64,000 nucleotides of DNA from Gp6-AA40 sp035649635. GTDB taxonomy: Bacteria > Acidobacteriota > Vicinamibacteria > Vicinamibacterales > UBA2999. The position numbers and the translations under genes were made by a program. Numbering within the stretch: position 1 is the stretch's first letter; each line of letters opens with the position of its first letter. Shown one piece after another: positions 26,873 to 36,586 of this stretch. The stretch is from NCBI GenBank assembly GCA_035649635.1, contig DASRJE010000102.1, positions 119,078 through 183,077 of the forward strand, written 5' to 3'. A model generated the notes under the pieces. The model worked only from the letters and a program-made list of their open reading frames with translations. It made no database searches and had not been told where the DNA came from.

Positions 26873-27604
26873 ATGAGAAGACCTCCTCGACGCGCGAAGC
26901 AGACAGGCGCCACGGGTCAGGACGTCGCGCCGCAGCCCTCACGGGATTCGGCACTTGCGGCGCGCCTCAAAGCCCTGGTCCTGGCTGGTGATCGCGAGCG
27001 CGCGAGGGAGCAGTTCAGCGATCTCGTCGCACATCATCAGCGGCGTGCAGTACGGATCGCTTACAGCTACCTCCGCGATGCCCACGATGCCGACGAGGCG
27101 GTACAGGACGCCTTCGTAAAAGTGTTCACGCATATCGCGAGCTATCGAGAAGAGTACCCCTTTGAGGTGTGGTTCACCCGCATCCTGGTGAATGGGTGTC
27201 TCGATCTTCGCAAGGCGCGCGCTCGCAGACTGCGATGGGCGCTGCCGATGTCATCACCGATCGAATCCGCGCCCGCCGATCCACCAGCGACGCAACCAAG
27301 CCCCGAGGACCGCGTGCTCTCGACCGAGCGCGCCGGCCACATCGCCGAGGCCATCGAGAAGCTTCCAGATCGACAGCGCGTCGTCTTCACCATGTGTCAC
27401 GTTGCCGACCAGACCACGAGCGAAGTCAGTCAAGCCCTCGGTCTGAGTGAGGCAACGGTTCGCGTGCATCTGTTTCGTGCCGTGCGCAAGCTTCGGAAGC
27501 TTCTCGCTTCCGAACGGGCGGGCAAAACCGCGGCACCATCCGTCTCCGAGTCGGGCATCCAGGCCGCGGATGAAGCAACGGCGGCGAAAAGGTCGGCTGT
27601 ATGA
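26873..27604 (+). CDS. RNA polymerase sigma factor, ECF type
   Basis: A 243-residue sigma-70 family protein with a disordered basic N-terminus (1-35), region 2 (about 47-115: YSYLRDAHDADEAVQDAFVKVFTHIASYR...FEVWFTRILVNGCLDLRKARARR) and region 4 (about 160-212: AIEKLPDRQRVVFTMCHVADQTTSEVSQALGLSEATVRVHLFRAVRKLRKLL). No region 1 or 3 is present. It should direct polymerase to a small regulon, probably under control of the next gene, whose ATG overlaps its stop. Confidence 0.93.
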   Translation: MRRPPRRAKQTGATGQDVAPQPSRDSALAARLKALVLAGDRERAREQFSDLVAHHQRRAVRIAYSYLRDAHDADEAVQDAFVKVFTHIASYREEYPFEVWFTRILVNGCLDLRKARARRLRWALPMSSPIESAPADPPATQPSPEDRVLSTERAGHIAEAIEKLPDRQRVVFTMCHVADQTTSEVSQALGLSEATVRVHLFRAVRKLRKLLASERAGKTAAPSVSESGIQAADEATAAKRSAV

Positions 27605-28170
27605 GCCATCCGCATTTGTCTGACGATCGGCTCATCGAGATCTGTTTCGACCTCGACGTCACTGCGGCCGACCGCACGCATCTCCAGGGGTGCGACGCCT
27701 GCCAATCCCGGCGATCGAACCTCGCGGACACACTCGACGACGTCGGGACGGTGATGACGCAGGAAGCTGACGCTGCGTTTCCAGCGGACCGTCTCGCTCG
27801 TCAGCGCGCGCGCATCGTCCAACGAGTCGATCAGGACGGACGCCCGGGTCGCGTGATCGTGTTTCCAGCCGGCCACACCCACGAATCTGCTCCGCGCCGT
27901 ATCCGCCCCGCACGCTGGGGCACGGTTGCAGCCGCTGTCGCCGCCTCGTTCCTGGTCGGACTGTTGGCCGAACATCTCGCTCACGACATACCCGGCAGCC
28001 GCCAGTCGACGGCCGCGCGAGCGCAGGTCAGCGTCGCGGGCGCACAAGCCCGCGCCAACGTGTCCGACGACGAACTGCTCGGCCAGGTCGAGCTCGCGGC
28101 CAGTGGCGTTGGACCCGCCCTGCTGAGACCACTGGATGCCCTGACGCCGCGCGCCTGGGACGTCCGTTGA
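27601..28170 (+). CDS. Putative membrane anti-sigma factor with zinc-binding motif
   Basis: A 189-residue protein. Residues 27-34 read HLQGCDAC, the H-x3-C-x2-C motif of zinc-binding anti-sigma domains; one membrane segment follows at about 105-125 (WGTVAAAVAASFLVGLLAEH), and the C-terminal 60 residues are periplasmic and Ala-rich. It is translationally coupled (ATGA) to the ECF sigma gene. It most likely holds that sigma factor at the membrane. The signal is unknown. Confidence 0.75.
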   Translation: MSHPHLSDDRLIEICFDLDVTAADRTHLQGCDACQSRRSNLADTLDDVGTVMTQEADAAFPADRLARQRARIVQRVDQDGRPGRVIVFPAGHTHESAPRRIRPARWGTVAAAVAASFLVGLLAEHLAHDIPGSRQSTAARAQVSVAGAQARANVSDDELLGQVELAASGVGPALLRPLDALTPRAWDVR

Positions 28171-28204
28171 TCGTCTCTCCGGCCTTCTGCGCCGGACGCC
28201 GGCG

Positions 28205-29389
28205 ATGACACAGAGTCCGCTTATCTTCCGGAAAGGCCTCGACCTGAAACACGAGGTCGCGCAAGTGCTCGCCGACAGCTATCACAGCGAGCTTGTCGCG
28301 GCCATCAAAGAGTCCGACTACCGTTTCGAGTCCGGCCGCCTGACGCTCTACCTCGCCCGCGAATTCGGTTTCTGCTATGGGGTGGACCGCGCCGTTGACT
28401 ACGCCTATCAGACGCGAAAGCGATTTCCCGATCGCACCGTCTATTTGACCGGCGAGATCATTCACAACCCGCACGTCAACGATCAGATTCGGGCGCAGGG
28501 CATCAGGTTTCTGAGTGATCCGGGCGAATCGTTCGAATCGCTGACCGCGGCCGACGTCGTCATCCTGCCCGCGTTCGGGATCACCATCGAACTGCTCGAG
28601 TCGCTGGTCGATCGCGGCTGCACGCTGGTCGACACAACGTGTGGTTCGGTGTTGAACGTGTGGAAGAACGTCAAACGGTATTCCGCGGAAGGTTTTACGT
28701 CGATCATCCACGGCAAGTACTGGCACGAGGAGACGCGGGCCACCGCGTCGCAGGCGTACCAGTCTGGGCTCGGTCATTTCCTCGTCGTTCTCGATCGCGC
28801 CGAGGCGGAAATCGCGTGCGACTACGTTCGCCGCGGAGGGGAGCGAGACCGTTTTCTCGAAACATTCAGCCGGGCAATTTCCCCCGGCTTTGATCCGGAC
28901 GTTCACCTGGGCCGCATTGGCTGCGCGAACCAGACGACCATGTTGAGCTCGGAGTCTCTCGAAATCGGAGAGATGTTCCGAAGCGCCGTCGCCGACCGTT
29001 ACGGCGACGCCAGCGTCTCCGACCGGTTCCGCGCCTTCGACACGATCTGCAGCGCCACCCAGGACCGTCAGGATGCGATTCTCCGGCTCCTCGACGAGCG
29101 CCCGCTCGACCTCATGATCGTGCTGGGGGGCTATAACAGCAGCAATACCGGCAATCTCGCTCGGATCTGCGCCGACCGCTTACCGACTTACCACATCGCC
29201 AGTCCCGAGGGACTGGTGTCGGTCGAGGAAATCCGCCACAGGCCCGCACATAGCAAGCAGGAAGTGACCACAAGAGGGTGGATACCCGCTGGCAACGTGA
29301 CCGTAGGCCTGACATCCGGGGCTTCGACGCCGGACAACCTGGTCGAGGCCGTCATCCGCCGGCTGGACGGGCTGGCAAGGCCCTCCTGA
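28205..29389 (+). CDS. ispH: 4-hydroxy-3-methylbut-2-enyl diphosphate reductase, long plant/cyanobacterial type
   Basis: A 394-residue [4Fe-4S] enzyme forming IPP and DMAPP in the last step of the MEP pathway. Cluster cysteines are C57 (FGFCYGVDRA), C146 (VDTTCGSV) and C282 (DTICSATQ); substrate residues include H87/H90 (EIIHNPHVN), H169 (SIIHGKYWHEE) and GGYNSSNTGNL. E. coli IspH has about 316 residues; this one has an N-terminal extension and the inserts of the long form found in cyanobacteria and plastids. It lies 34 bases after the anti-sigma gene. Confidence 0.95.
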   Translation: MTQSPLIFRKGLDLKHEVAQVLADSYHSELVAAIKESDYRFESGRLTLYLAREFGFCYGVDRAVDYAYQTRKRFPDRTVYLTGEIIHNPHVNDQIRAQGIRFLSDPGESFESLTAADVVILPAFGITIELLESLVDRGCTLVDTTCGSVLNVWKNVKRYSAEGFTSIIHGKYWHEETRATASQAYQSGLGHFLVVLDRAEAEIACDYVRRGGERDRFLETFSRAISPGFDPDVHLGRIGCANQTTMLSSESLEIGEMFRSAVADRYGDASVSDRFRAFDTICSATQDRQDAILRLLDERPLDLMIVLGGYNSSNTGNLARICADRLPTYHIASPEGLVSVEEIRHRPAHSKQEVTTRGWIPAGNVTVGLTSGASTPDNLVEAVIRRLDGLARPS

Positions 29390-29493
29390 ACGGCTGCAAA
29401 ACGCCTCAAATTTGGCCCTAAACCGTGCTACGCTATGGAATTGCGTCTGCGACCGTAAACATGCACTCGCGAGCGGTCGTAACACAACTAGCC

Positions 29494-29928
29494 ATGCATT
29501 CCATTGACCGGCTCGGGCGGGCAACCGCACTGATTGCTGCACTGCTGTTGCTCGCCGCGCCGGCGGCAGCTCAGGGGTTCAAGTGGTGGCAGTCGGAGTT
29601 GTACAAGAAAGAACTTGGACTGACCCCCGAGCAGAGCCGGAGGCTTGAGGACATCTTCCAGGCGGCGGTGCCGAACCTGCGGATCCAGAAGCGAGCACTC
29701 GACCAGGCCGAAACCGAGTTCGAACGGCTGGTCGAAAAGGGTGACGATGGCGCCGTAATGGAGCAGGTGGGGCGCGTCGAAATCGCCCGTGCAGAGTTGA
29801 ACAAATCTCGGACAATGATGCTGCTCCGGATGAGGCGATCTCTAACGACGGACCAGTGGGCCAAGTTTACTGCGCTGCATCAGGCCGCAGAGCGCGAGCG
29901 CGCGGGACAGGACGAGCGCAGTAAATAA
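29494..29928 (+). CDS. Spy/CpxP-like periplasmic helical protein
   Basis: A 144-residue protein with a clear signal peptide (MHSIDRLGRATALIAALLLLAAPAAAQG) and a mature part of amphipathic helices. LGLTPEQSRRLEDIFQAAVPNLR and SLTTDQWAKFTALHQAAERER resemble the paired LTxxQ motifs of the Spy/CpxP/heavy-metal-resistance (CnrX-like) family. Members act as periplasmic chaperones or metal-stress sensors. Start at 29494 is chosen for the signal peptide; ATG at 29461 is also in frame. It lies just upstream of the TolC-RND genes and may be part of that response. Confidence 0.8.
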   Translation: MHSIDRLGRATALIAALLLLAAPAAAQGFKWWQSELYKKELGLTPEQSRRLEDIFQAAVPNLRIQKRALDQAETEFERLVEKGDDGAVMEQVGRVEIARAELNKSRTMMLLRMRRSLTTDQWAKFTALHQAAERERAGQDERSK

Positions 29929-29980
29929 GCGTCGAACGACAATCCCAGTTAACAGGCTTTAACAGGTTTTACAAAGAACC

Positions 29981-31738
29981 ATGCAGACTTCGTGTGCCCT
30001 TTTGACCCTCCTCGCCTTCTCGGTAGCCGGCGCATCCGTCGTTTCGGCGCAGTCCACTTCTGAATCCGCGCGCGTCGATCAGATCGCTTCCGAAGCGGCG
30101 CAGAAGTTTGCTGCAGCCAAGGCAGCCGGCACGACCGAGGTCGAGGCACAAACGCGACCAACTGTTCCTCCTCCTCCCCCAGGAGTACGAACGGAGCTGA
30201 CGCTCGACGGTGCCGTCGAGCGCGCACTCGACCGCAATCTCGACCTGGCCGTCGAACGGCTGTCACCGCAAACCTACGATTTCTCACTTGCGGCCCTCGA
30301 CGCGACCTTCCACCCGAACTTCGTTTCCACGTTCGGCACGCGCAGCCAGACGACGTTCACGCGCAGCCAGACGGCCGGCGGCGACATCCTCAGCACTGAC
30401 ACGTTGACGGCGAACAACGGCGTGCAGCAGAACATCAAGTGGGGCGGTGGCAGCTACGCGATCGCATTCAACAACAACCGGCAGGAACAGTCGGACCTGT
30501 TTGCGACTCGCAACCCGGTGCTAAACACCAATCTGACCGCGGCATTCAGTCAGCCGCTCCTGCGCAACTTCCGAACCGACGCGACTCGGACGCAGCTCAA
30601 GATCACCAAGCTCAATCAGGACATGTCTGAAACGCAGCTGCGCGCGACCATCGTCAGGACGGTCGCCAACACGCGCAATGCGTATTGGGATCTCGTCTAC
30701 GCCATTCAGGCTGAGGAGGTCGCGCAGAATTCGCTGGCTCTGGCTACGAAGCTCGTCGAAGACAATCGCGCGCGTGTGGAGGTCGGTACTTTGGCCCCGC
30801 TGGACGTGACGCAGGCCGAGGCTGAACAAGCCGCACGCCGCCAGGCCGTGGCGCAGGCTCGGGCCACGCACGGGACCGCGGAGCTGGCGCTCAAGAGACT
30901 CATCGTCAATGGCACTGAGGATCCGTACTGGTCCGCAAACATCGAGCCGGTGGATCGTCCGACGTACTCGACTGAAACGATCGATGTGGCAGCCGCTGTC
31001 CGACGGGCATTGAGCACACGCACCGATCTCGAACAGTCCAAGAAGCAGATCGAGTCAAACGACGTTTCAATTCGCAGCCTGAGCGACGCGCAGCTCCCAG
31101 CCCTCGACCTCACGGCCTCATACGGGGTGGCCGGTATCGGCGGCACCCAATTCGTACGGCCGCCTGGAGCCGCGCTCGGTGCGGCTCCGACGCAAATCAT
31201 TCCCAGCGGCTTCGGCGATGCGTTGAGCCTCCTGACGAACGGGCGCGCGCCCACTTGGAACTTCCTGCTCAATTTCAGCTATCCGCTCGGCACGAGCCCG
31301 GCGGAAGCGGCCACCGCGCGCGCGCGCCTGCAGCAGCGTCAGACGATCGCGCAGAGCCGGCAGCTGGAGCTTCAGATCGCCACGGAAGTCACCAACGCCG
31401 CTCTGCTCGTCGATACCAACAGCGAGAGACTGCAGGCCGCAACAGCGACGACAGAACTCGCCCAGCTTCGCCTCGAAGCCGAGCAGAGCCGGTTCGAGGT
31501 CGGTCTGTCGACGAACTTCTTCGTCGTCCAGGCTCAGCGTGATCTCCGCGACGCGCAGAACGCCGAACTGAGAGCCCTGCTGGACTATCGGCGCGCGCAG
31601 GTGGACTTCGAGCGCGTGCAGGAGATCCCAGCTGCCGGCGGTGTCGGCATCACTAACATCCAGCCGGGAGGCGGAACTGCACCGCGCGCGAACGCCGGTG
31701 GTGGCGGGGGTAATTTTGGCGGCGGCGGTAACAACTGA
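29981..31738 (+). CDS. TolC-family outer-membrane efflux protein
   Basis: A 585-residue protein with signal peptide (ends VVSAQ, about residue 24), a low-complexity TEVEAQTRPTVPPPPPG linker, then two outer-membrane efflux repeats: LTLDGAVERALDRNLDL to about residue 320, and TRTDLEQSKKQIESN to about 555 with many coiled-coil heptads. The end is a Gly/Asn-rich tail (GGGGGNFGGGGNN). It should be the outer-membrane channel of the pump encoded by the next two genes, 33 bases downstream. Confidence 0.94.
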   Translation: MQTSCALLTLLAFSVAGASVVSAQSTSESARVDQIASEAAQKFAAAKAAGTTEVEAQTRPTVPPPPPGVRTELTLDGAVERALDRNLDLAVERLSPQTYDFSLAALDATFHPNFVSTFGTRSQTTFTRSQTAGGDILSTDTLTANNGVQQNIKWGGGSYAIAFNNNRQEQSDLFATRNPVLNTNLTAAFSQPLLRNFRTDATRTQLKITKLNQDMSETQLRATIVRTVANTRNAYWDLVYAIQAEEVAQNSLALATKLVEDNRARVEVGTLAPLDVTQAEAEQAARRQAVAQARATHGTAELALKRLIVNGTEDPYWSANIEPVDRPTYSTETIDVAAAVRRALSTRTDLEQSKKQIESNDVSIRSLSDAQLPALDLTASYGVAGIGGTQFVRPPGAALGAAPTQIIPSGFGDALSLLTNGRAPTWNFLLNFSYPLGTSPAEAATARARLQQRQTIAQSRQLELQIATEVTNAALLVDTNSERLQAATATTELAQLRLEAEQSRFEVGLSTNFFVVQAQRDLRDAQNAELRALLDYRRAQVDFERVQEIPAAGGVGITNIQPGGGTAPRANAGGGGGNFGGGGNN

Positions 31739-31771
31739 GTTGGGTTCGGAGGGCGTGCTCGTTTCGATCTC

Positions 31772-33340
31772 ATGAAAAAAGCGTTCATCATTGCCATCGC
31801 TGCGGTTGCACTCGCCGGCTCGTCCTATTACTTCGGCGCGACCCGCAATACCCAGTCGGGCGGAGGCGCCGCGGCTGGCGGTGAAGGCGGCGGACGGCGC
31901 GGCGGTGGCGGCAGTGGGTTTGGCGGTGGATTCCCTGGTGGTGGGGGCGGAGGCTTTCGTGGCGGCGGCGGCCGCGGCCCACTGACGGTCGAACTGGCTA
32001 AGGTCTATCGCGCTCCGCTTGCCGAAGAAATCACCGTGGTCGGCAACCTGATTGGCGACGCAACCGTTTCGGTGGTGCCGCGCGCAGCCGGACGTCTGCA
32101 GGAGTTGGCGGTCCGTCTTGGCGATCGCGTGAATCGCGGTCAGCGCCTGGCGAAAATCGAAGACTACGAGATCGTCGAGCAGGTGAAGCAGGCCGAAGCG
32201 GCGCAGGAAGTGTCGCTCGCGACCATTCGCCAACGCGAAGCTGACCTGCAGCTCGCCGAGACGAACGTGGAACGCTCGCGCAGCCTCTTCGAACGCCAGC
32301 TCCTTCCCAAGCAGACTCTCGATGACAACGAGGCGCGCTATCAGGCCGCGCTCGCGCAGCTCGATCTCGCGCGCGCGCAGACCACGCAGTCGAAGGCCCG
32401 TCTCGACGAACTTCGAATCAACCTTGCGAACACCGTGATCACGTCACCCGTGAACGGATTCGTCGCCAAGCGCAATGTCGATCCGGGGGCGTTCGTCTCG
32501 CAGCAGACACCGGTCGCGGATGTCGTCGACATCACGCGCGTTCGACTGGTCGCCAACGTCGTTGAAAAGGATCTGAAGGAACTGGAAAGCGGCAACGCTG
32601 CGCGCGTGGAGGTCGACGCGTTTCCCGGCGAGACGTTCACCGGTCGCATCGCCCGTGTCTCTCCGGTCCTCGATCCGGCAACGCGCACGGCACCAATCGA
32701 GATTGAAATTCCGAACCCGACCTACCGTCTCAAGCCGGGTATGTATGCCCGCGTAGGCATTACGACACAGACCAAGAAGGAGGCGCTGGTCCTGCCGTCA
32801 AGCGCCGTCGTCGACCTCGGCGGTCGTCGAGGCGTCTTTCAACTGCAGAACGACACAGCGGTCTTCCGGACGGTGCAAGTGGGCACCGAGCAGGGAGCGG
32901 TCGTCGAGATTCTTGGTGGCCTGACCGACGGAGACGAAGTGATCTCAACGGGCGCTGGCGCGTTGCGTGATGGCGACCGCGTTGCGCTGGCCGGGCGCGC
33001 GAGCGGCGGCACTGACCGCGGGCGCCGTGGTGGTGGCCAGGCCAACACAGCGCCTGGTCAAGGCGGGACTGGCGAAGCCTCTCGCGGTGGAGCGCAGGGC
33101 GGTCCACCAGCAGCCGGCGGTGCAGCCACTCCTCAGGAGAAGGGCGCCGCTGCAGGTGACGGAGCCCGGCAAGGCCGCGGCGGAGAGTCCGCGGGTCGCG
33201 AAGGATACAGCGGCCAGCGAGGTGATGGCAGTGGTGGCAATCGCGAGGGTCGCGAAGGCCGTCGCTCCGGTGGAGACGGCAGTGGACGACGCGGCGGGAA
33301 CGGTACGTCGCAGCCGCCGTCAGGTGGTGTCAGTCAGTAG
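31772..33340 (+). CDS. RND efflux periplasmic adaptor (membrane fusion protein) with glycine-rich ends
   Basis: A 522-residue protein. An N-terminal anchor or signal (MKKAFIIAIAAVALAGSSYYFG) is followed by a Gly-rich stretch (about 27-70). The HlyD-type core spans about 70-400: lipoyl strands (SVVPRAAGRLQELAVRLGDRVNRGQRLAKIED), a helical hairpin (QAEAAQEVSLATIRQREADLQLAETNVERSR) and VITSPVNGFVAKRNVDPGAFV. From about 405 to the end it is a disordered Gly/Arg/Ala-rich tail of more than 110 residues, unusual for this family. It links the RND pump to TolC. Confidence 0.94.
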   Translation: MKKAFIIAIAAVALAGSSYYFGATRNTQSGGGAAAGGEGGGRRGGGGSGFGGGFPGGGGGGFRGGGGRGPLTVELAKVYRAPLAEEITVVGNLIGDATVSVVPRAAGRLQELAVRLGDRVNRGQRLAKIEDYEIVEQVKQAEAAQEVSLATIRQREADLQLAETNVERSRSLFERQLLPKQTLDDNEARYQAALAQLDLARAQTTQSKARLDELRINLANTVITSPVNGFVAKRNVDPGAFVSQQTPVADVVDITRVRLVANVVEKDLKELESGNAARVEVDAFPGETFTGRIARVSPVLDPATRTAPIEIEIPNPTYRLKPGMYARVGITTQTKKEALVLPSSAVVDLGGRRGVFQLQNDTAVFRTVQVGTEQGAVVEILGGLTDGDEVISTGAGALRDGDRVALAGRASGGTDRGRRGGGQANTAPGQGGTGEASRGGAQGGPPAAGGAATPQEKGAAAGDGARQGRGGESAGREGYSGQRGDGSGGNREGREGRRSGGDGSGRRGGNGTSQPPSGGVSQ

Positions 33341-33394
33341 CAGTCGGTTGGCGTCCATGCGGACGCCGTTGTTCGTGTCGCGTCAGATCATCGC

Positions 33395-33420
33395 GGCGGG
33401 TCCTCGAGTCGGAACCCGCC
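33395..33420. repeat. GGCGGGTC hairpin (copy 1) between adaptor and RND genes
   Basis: GGCGGGTCC and GGAACCCGCC surround TCGAGTC, giving a 26-base hairpin in the 98-base gap between adaptor and permease. Similar hairpins lie at 36587-36606 and 53993-54018. Inside this operon it may cause partial termination or protect mRNA ends. Confidence 0.65.
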
Positions 33421-33438
33421 CTACGACAGAGTGCTGAT

Positions 33439-36400
33439 ATGAGTATCCCTCGTCTCGCGATTCAACGCCCGGTCACGATGTTCATGATCAGCGCGGTCAT
33501 CACGCTCCTCGGTGTGATCTCGCTCTCCCGGCTCCCGGTCGATCTCATGCCGGAGTTCGAGCAGCCACAGCTCAACGTGAGAACCAGCTACCCAGGTGTG
33601 GGTCCGCTCGAGATCGAGGAACTGATCACCCGACCGATGGAGCAGGCGGTCAGCGCCGTGCCTGGGATCACGCGTGTGGAATCGAGCTCGTCAGAGGGTA
33701 ACAGTCAGATCCGCCTCAACTTTGATTGGGGCTCCGACCTGTCTGAAGCGACCGACGAGGTGCGCACGCGCGTTGACCGCATGCGCAACCGCCTCCCCGA
33801 GGACGCCGACCCTCCGACGATCTTCAAGTTCGACTCCAACCAGCTGCCCGTGCTGCAGATTGGTATCGAAGGCGATTACGACCCGGTCACGTTGCGCGAG
33901 ATCGCTCAGAACGAGATCGCGCCCCGCTTCGAGCGCGTTGACGGGGTGGCCGCTGTCACGGTGAACGGCGGCGTTCGGCGAGAGATCCACGTTGATCTGT
34001 CCAAGGAAAAGGTCACGGCCCTGAACCTGTCCGTGAGCCAGGTCGTGCAGGCCCTGCGTTCGGAAAACCAGAACACCCCGCTCGGCGAGATCTACCAGGG
34101 TGACGCCACGTTCCTCGTCCGTAGCCAGGGGCAGTTCCAGAGCATCGAAGACATCAAGAACATGGTCGTGATGACGCGCCAGGCGGTGCCCGTGTACCTG
34201 CGCGACCTCGCCGACGTGTCGGACACGACCGAACAGAAGCGCTCCTTCATGCGCATCAACGGGAAGCCGGGCATCCAGCTCCAGGTCCAGAAGCAGTCCG
34301 GAAAGAACACGGTGCAGGTCGCGAACGCGGTGCGGGCCGAGGTTGACCGCGTCAACAAGGAAGTTCCCGGCATCAGGATGATCGTCACGCAGGACAACTC
34401 GGTCTTCATTCAACGCGCGATCAACAACGTCCAGGAGCACGCGGTCGTCGGCGGCATCCTCGTGGTGCTGATCATCTTCGCGTTCCTGCGCGACTTCCGG
34501 TCCACGCTCATCGTCTGCACGTCAATTCCTGTCTCCGTGATCGGGACCTTCGCATTGCTCTACTTCGGCGGCTTCACGCTGAATACGATGACGTTCGGTG
34601 GTCTCGCGCTGGGCATAGGCATGATTGTCGACGCCGCGATCGTCGTGCTCGAGAACACCCATCGGCATCTGCACATGGGCAAGGACAAGATGACCGCTGC
34701 GATCGAGGGCAGCGAAGAGGTCTGGTCCGCGATTCTGGCCTCCACGCTGACACACATCGCGGTGTTCATTCCCCTGCTCTTCCTGTCTGGAACGGCCAGC
34801 ATCATGTTCACCCAGCTGTCGGTGGTCGTGATGTTCTCGCTGGCGATGTCGTTGTTCGTGGCCGTGACCATCGTGCCCGTGCTCTGCTCACGCTGGCTGA
34901 AGACGCCGGACGAGGAGGCCAAAGATACCGGCTTCATGGCCCGTTTCGCTCGCCTGAGCGAACGGTTCCTCGAAGCCATGGACGAGCGCTATCGCAAGGC
35001 CATTCACGTTGCGCTCAACCATCGTCCGACTGTCATCGCAACGGCCGCTGGTCTTGTCCTGGCTGCGGCCCTCATCTACCCGATGATCACCGTCGAGCTG
35101 ATGCCGCAGACCGACGAGGGTGAGGTCAACATCAACGCGGAGCTCGCCGTGGGAACGCGCGTGGAGCGCACCGAGGAAGCGCTCCTTCGCCTGGAAGACA
35201 TGGTCCGTGAGCGCGTGCCCGAAGCCGTGACGATCATCACCAATGGCGGCGGCGGTGGTAACAACTGGAACGGCGGCGGTGGCGGTGGCGGGAGCACGCA
35301 CCGCGGCCAGATTCGCGTGATGCTCGTTCCGCGTGGTGAACGCACGCGCACGAACGAAGAGATCGCGATTGCGCTGCGACGCGAGCTCCAGGGGCTGCCC
35401 GGCGTCGCGGTCCGTGCCAATCCGGCAGGCGGCAACAACCAGATCATGCGGTTCCTGAGCGGTGGCGGCAACAACAACCAGGGCGGATCGAGCCGCCTCC
35501 AGGTTGAAATCCGTGGACACGATCTCGACGATGCGCGGAGAGTCGCCCAGGACGTCCGTAAGGTGATGGAAGACACGTCCGGCATCGCGGACGTTCAAGT
35601 CGGACGCGAAGAAGGTCGCCCCGAGATTGCCGTGCGCGTGGACCGGCCCAAAGCGGCCATGCTCGGCATGTCGGTCGGCAGCGTGGCCAGCACCATCCAG
35701 ACGAACGTTGCCGGCACGGCCGCCGCTCAATTCCGTGAGCGCGGTAACGAGTACCCCGTTGTCGTCCGCCTGCGCGAAGCTGACCGCCAGGAGATCTCCG
35801 ATGTCGGCGATGTGCTCCTCAGCACGCCGACTGGCCAGGTCGTACCTGCCAAGAACGTTCTCGCGGTCAATCGCGAAGCCGGGCCGGTGCAGATCGATCG
35901 CAAGAACATGGAGCGCATGACGCGCGTCAACGCGGAAACCGAGATCCCGATCAGCGAAGCGGTAAAGTCAGTCCAGGATCGTCTCGGGCAGGTGCGCGTA
36001 CCGCCGGACTTCGCGGTCGGCTTCGGATCGGAGATCGAAGAGCAGGCACGATCGTTCCAGCAGCTGCAGCTCGTGCTAATCCTGGCGGTGCTCCTCGTCT
36101 ACGCGGTCATGGCCTCGCAGTACGAATCGCTGCGTGACCCGTTCATCATCATGTTCTCGGTGCCCGTCGCGGCTATCGGCGTGGTGCTCAGCCTGTTGCT
36201 CACCGGCACCTCCTTCAGCATGCAGGCCTACATCGGCATCATCATGCTGGCGGGGATCGTCGTCAGCAATGCGATCCTGCTCGTCGACTACATCAACACG
36301 CTCCGTCGTCGAGACGGGCTGCCGATTCGCGAGGCGGTCGAGCTCGGCGGGCGCACACGACTGCGGCCGATCCTGATGACGTCGATTGCGACGATGCTCG

Positions 36401-36579
36401 GCCTCGTGCCGATGGCAATTGGCATCGGCGAAGGCGGCGAATTGCAGGCGCCGCTTGCTCGCGTGGTCATCGGCGGCCTGCTGACGTCAACCCTCGTGAC
36501 GCTGGTCCTCGTGCCTGCTGTCTATACCCTGTTCGAAGAGGGCTGGGCGGGAATCTTCAGGAAGAGCGCCTCGCACTGA
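33439..36579 (+). CDS. RND efflux transporter permease
   Basis: A 1046-residue inner-membrane proton antiporter: N-terminal RLAIQRPVTMFMISAVITLLGVISLSRLPVDLMPE, two large periplasmic loops and the usual twelve membrane segments. TM4 reads GMIVDAAIVVLEN, with a single Asp as in CusA-like members where AcrB has two. Two Gly/Asn-rich inserts (about residues 603-618 and 671-684) interrupt the second porter loop and are not typical. With the upstream TolC and adaptor it forms a full tripartite pump; substrate (drug, lipid or metal) cannot be told from sequence. Confidence 0.96.
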   Translation: MSIPRLAIQRPVTMFMISAVITLLGVISLSRLPVDLMPEFEQPQLNVRTSYPGVGPLEIEELITRPMEQAVSAVPGITRVESSSSEGNSQIRLNFDWGSDLSEATDEVRTRVDRMRNRLPEDADPPTIFKFDSNQLPVLQIGIEGDYDPVTLREIAQNEIAPRFERVDGVAAVTVNGGVRREIHVDLSKEKVTALNLSVSQVVQALRSENQNTPLGEIYQGDATFLVRSQGQFQSIEDIKNMVVMTRQAVPVYLRDLADVSDTTEQKRSFMRINGKPGIQLQVQKQSGKNTVQVANAVRAEVDRVNKEVPGIRMIVTQDNSVFIQRAINNVQEHAVVGGILVVLIIFAFLRDFRSTLIVCTSIPVSVIGTFALLYFGGFTLNTMTFGGLALGIGMIVDAAIVVLENTHRHLHMGKDKMTAAIEGSEEVWSAILASTLTHIAVFIPLLFLSGTASIMFTQLSVVVMFSLAMSLFVAVTIVPVLCSRWLKTPDEEAKDTGFMARFARLSERFLEAMDERYRKAIHVALNHRPTVIATAAGLVLAAALIYPMITVELMPQTDEGEVNINAELAVGTRVERTEEALLRLEDMVRERVPEAVTIITNGGGGGNNWNGGGGGGGSTHRGQIRVMLVPRGERTRTNEEIAIALRRELQGLPGVAVRANPAGGNNQIMRFLSGGGNNNQGGSSRLQVEIRGHDLDDARRVAQDVRKVMEDTSGIADVQVGREEGRPEIAVRVDRPKAAMLGMSVGSVASTIQTNVAGTAAAQFRERGNEYPVVVRLREADRQEISDVGDVLLSTPTGQVVPAKNVLAVNREAGPVQIDRKNMERMTRVNAETEIPISEAVKSVQDRLGQVRVPPDFAVGFGSEIEEQARSFQQLQLVLILAVLLVYAVMASQYESLRDPFIIMFSVPVAAIGVVLSLLLTGTSFSMQAYIGIIMLAGIVVSNAILLVDYINTLRRRDGLPIREAVELGGRTRLRPILMTSIATMLGLVPMAIGIGEGGELQAPLARVVIGGLLTSTLVTLVLVPAVYTLFEEGWAGIFRKSASH

Positions 36580-36586
36580 GTCTGCC

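Noticed and set aside
33691..35730. Open frames of 249 and 280 codons antisense to the RND permease
   Set aside because: Shadows of a highly conserved transporter gene; composition is His/Asp/Arg-rich with no domain.
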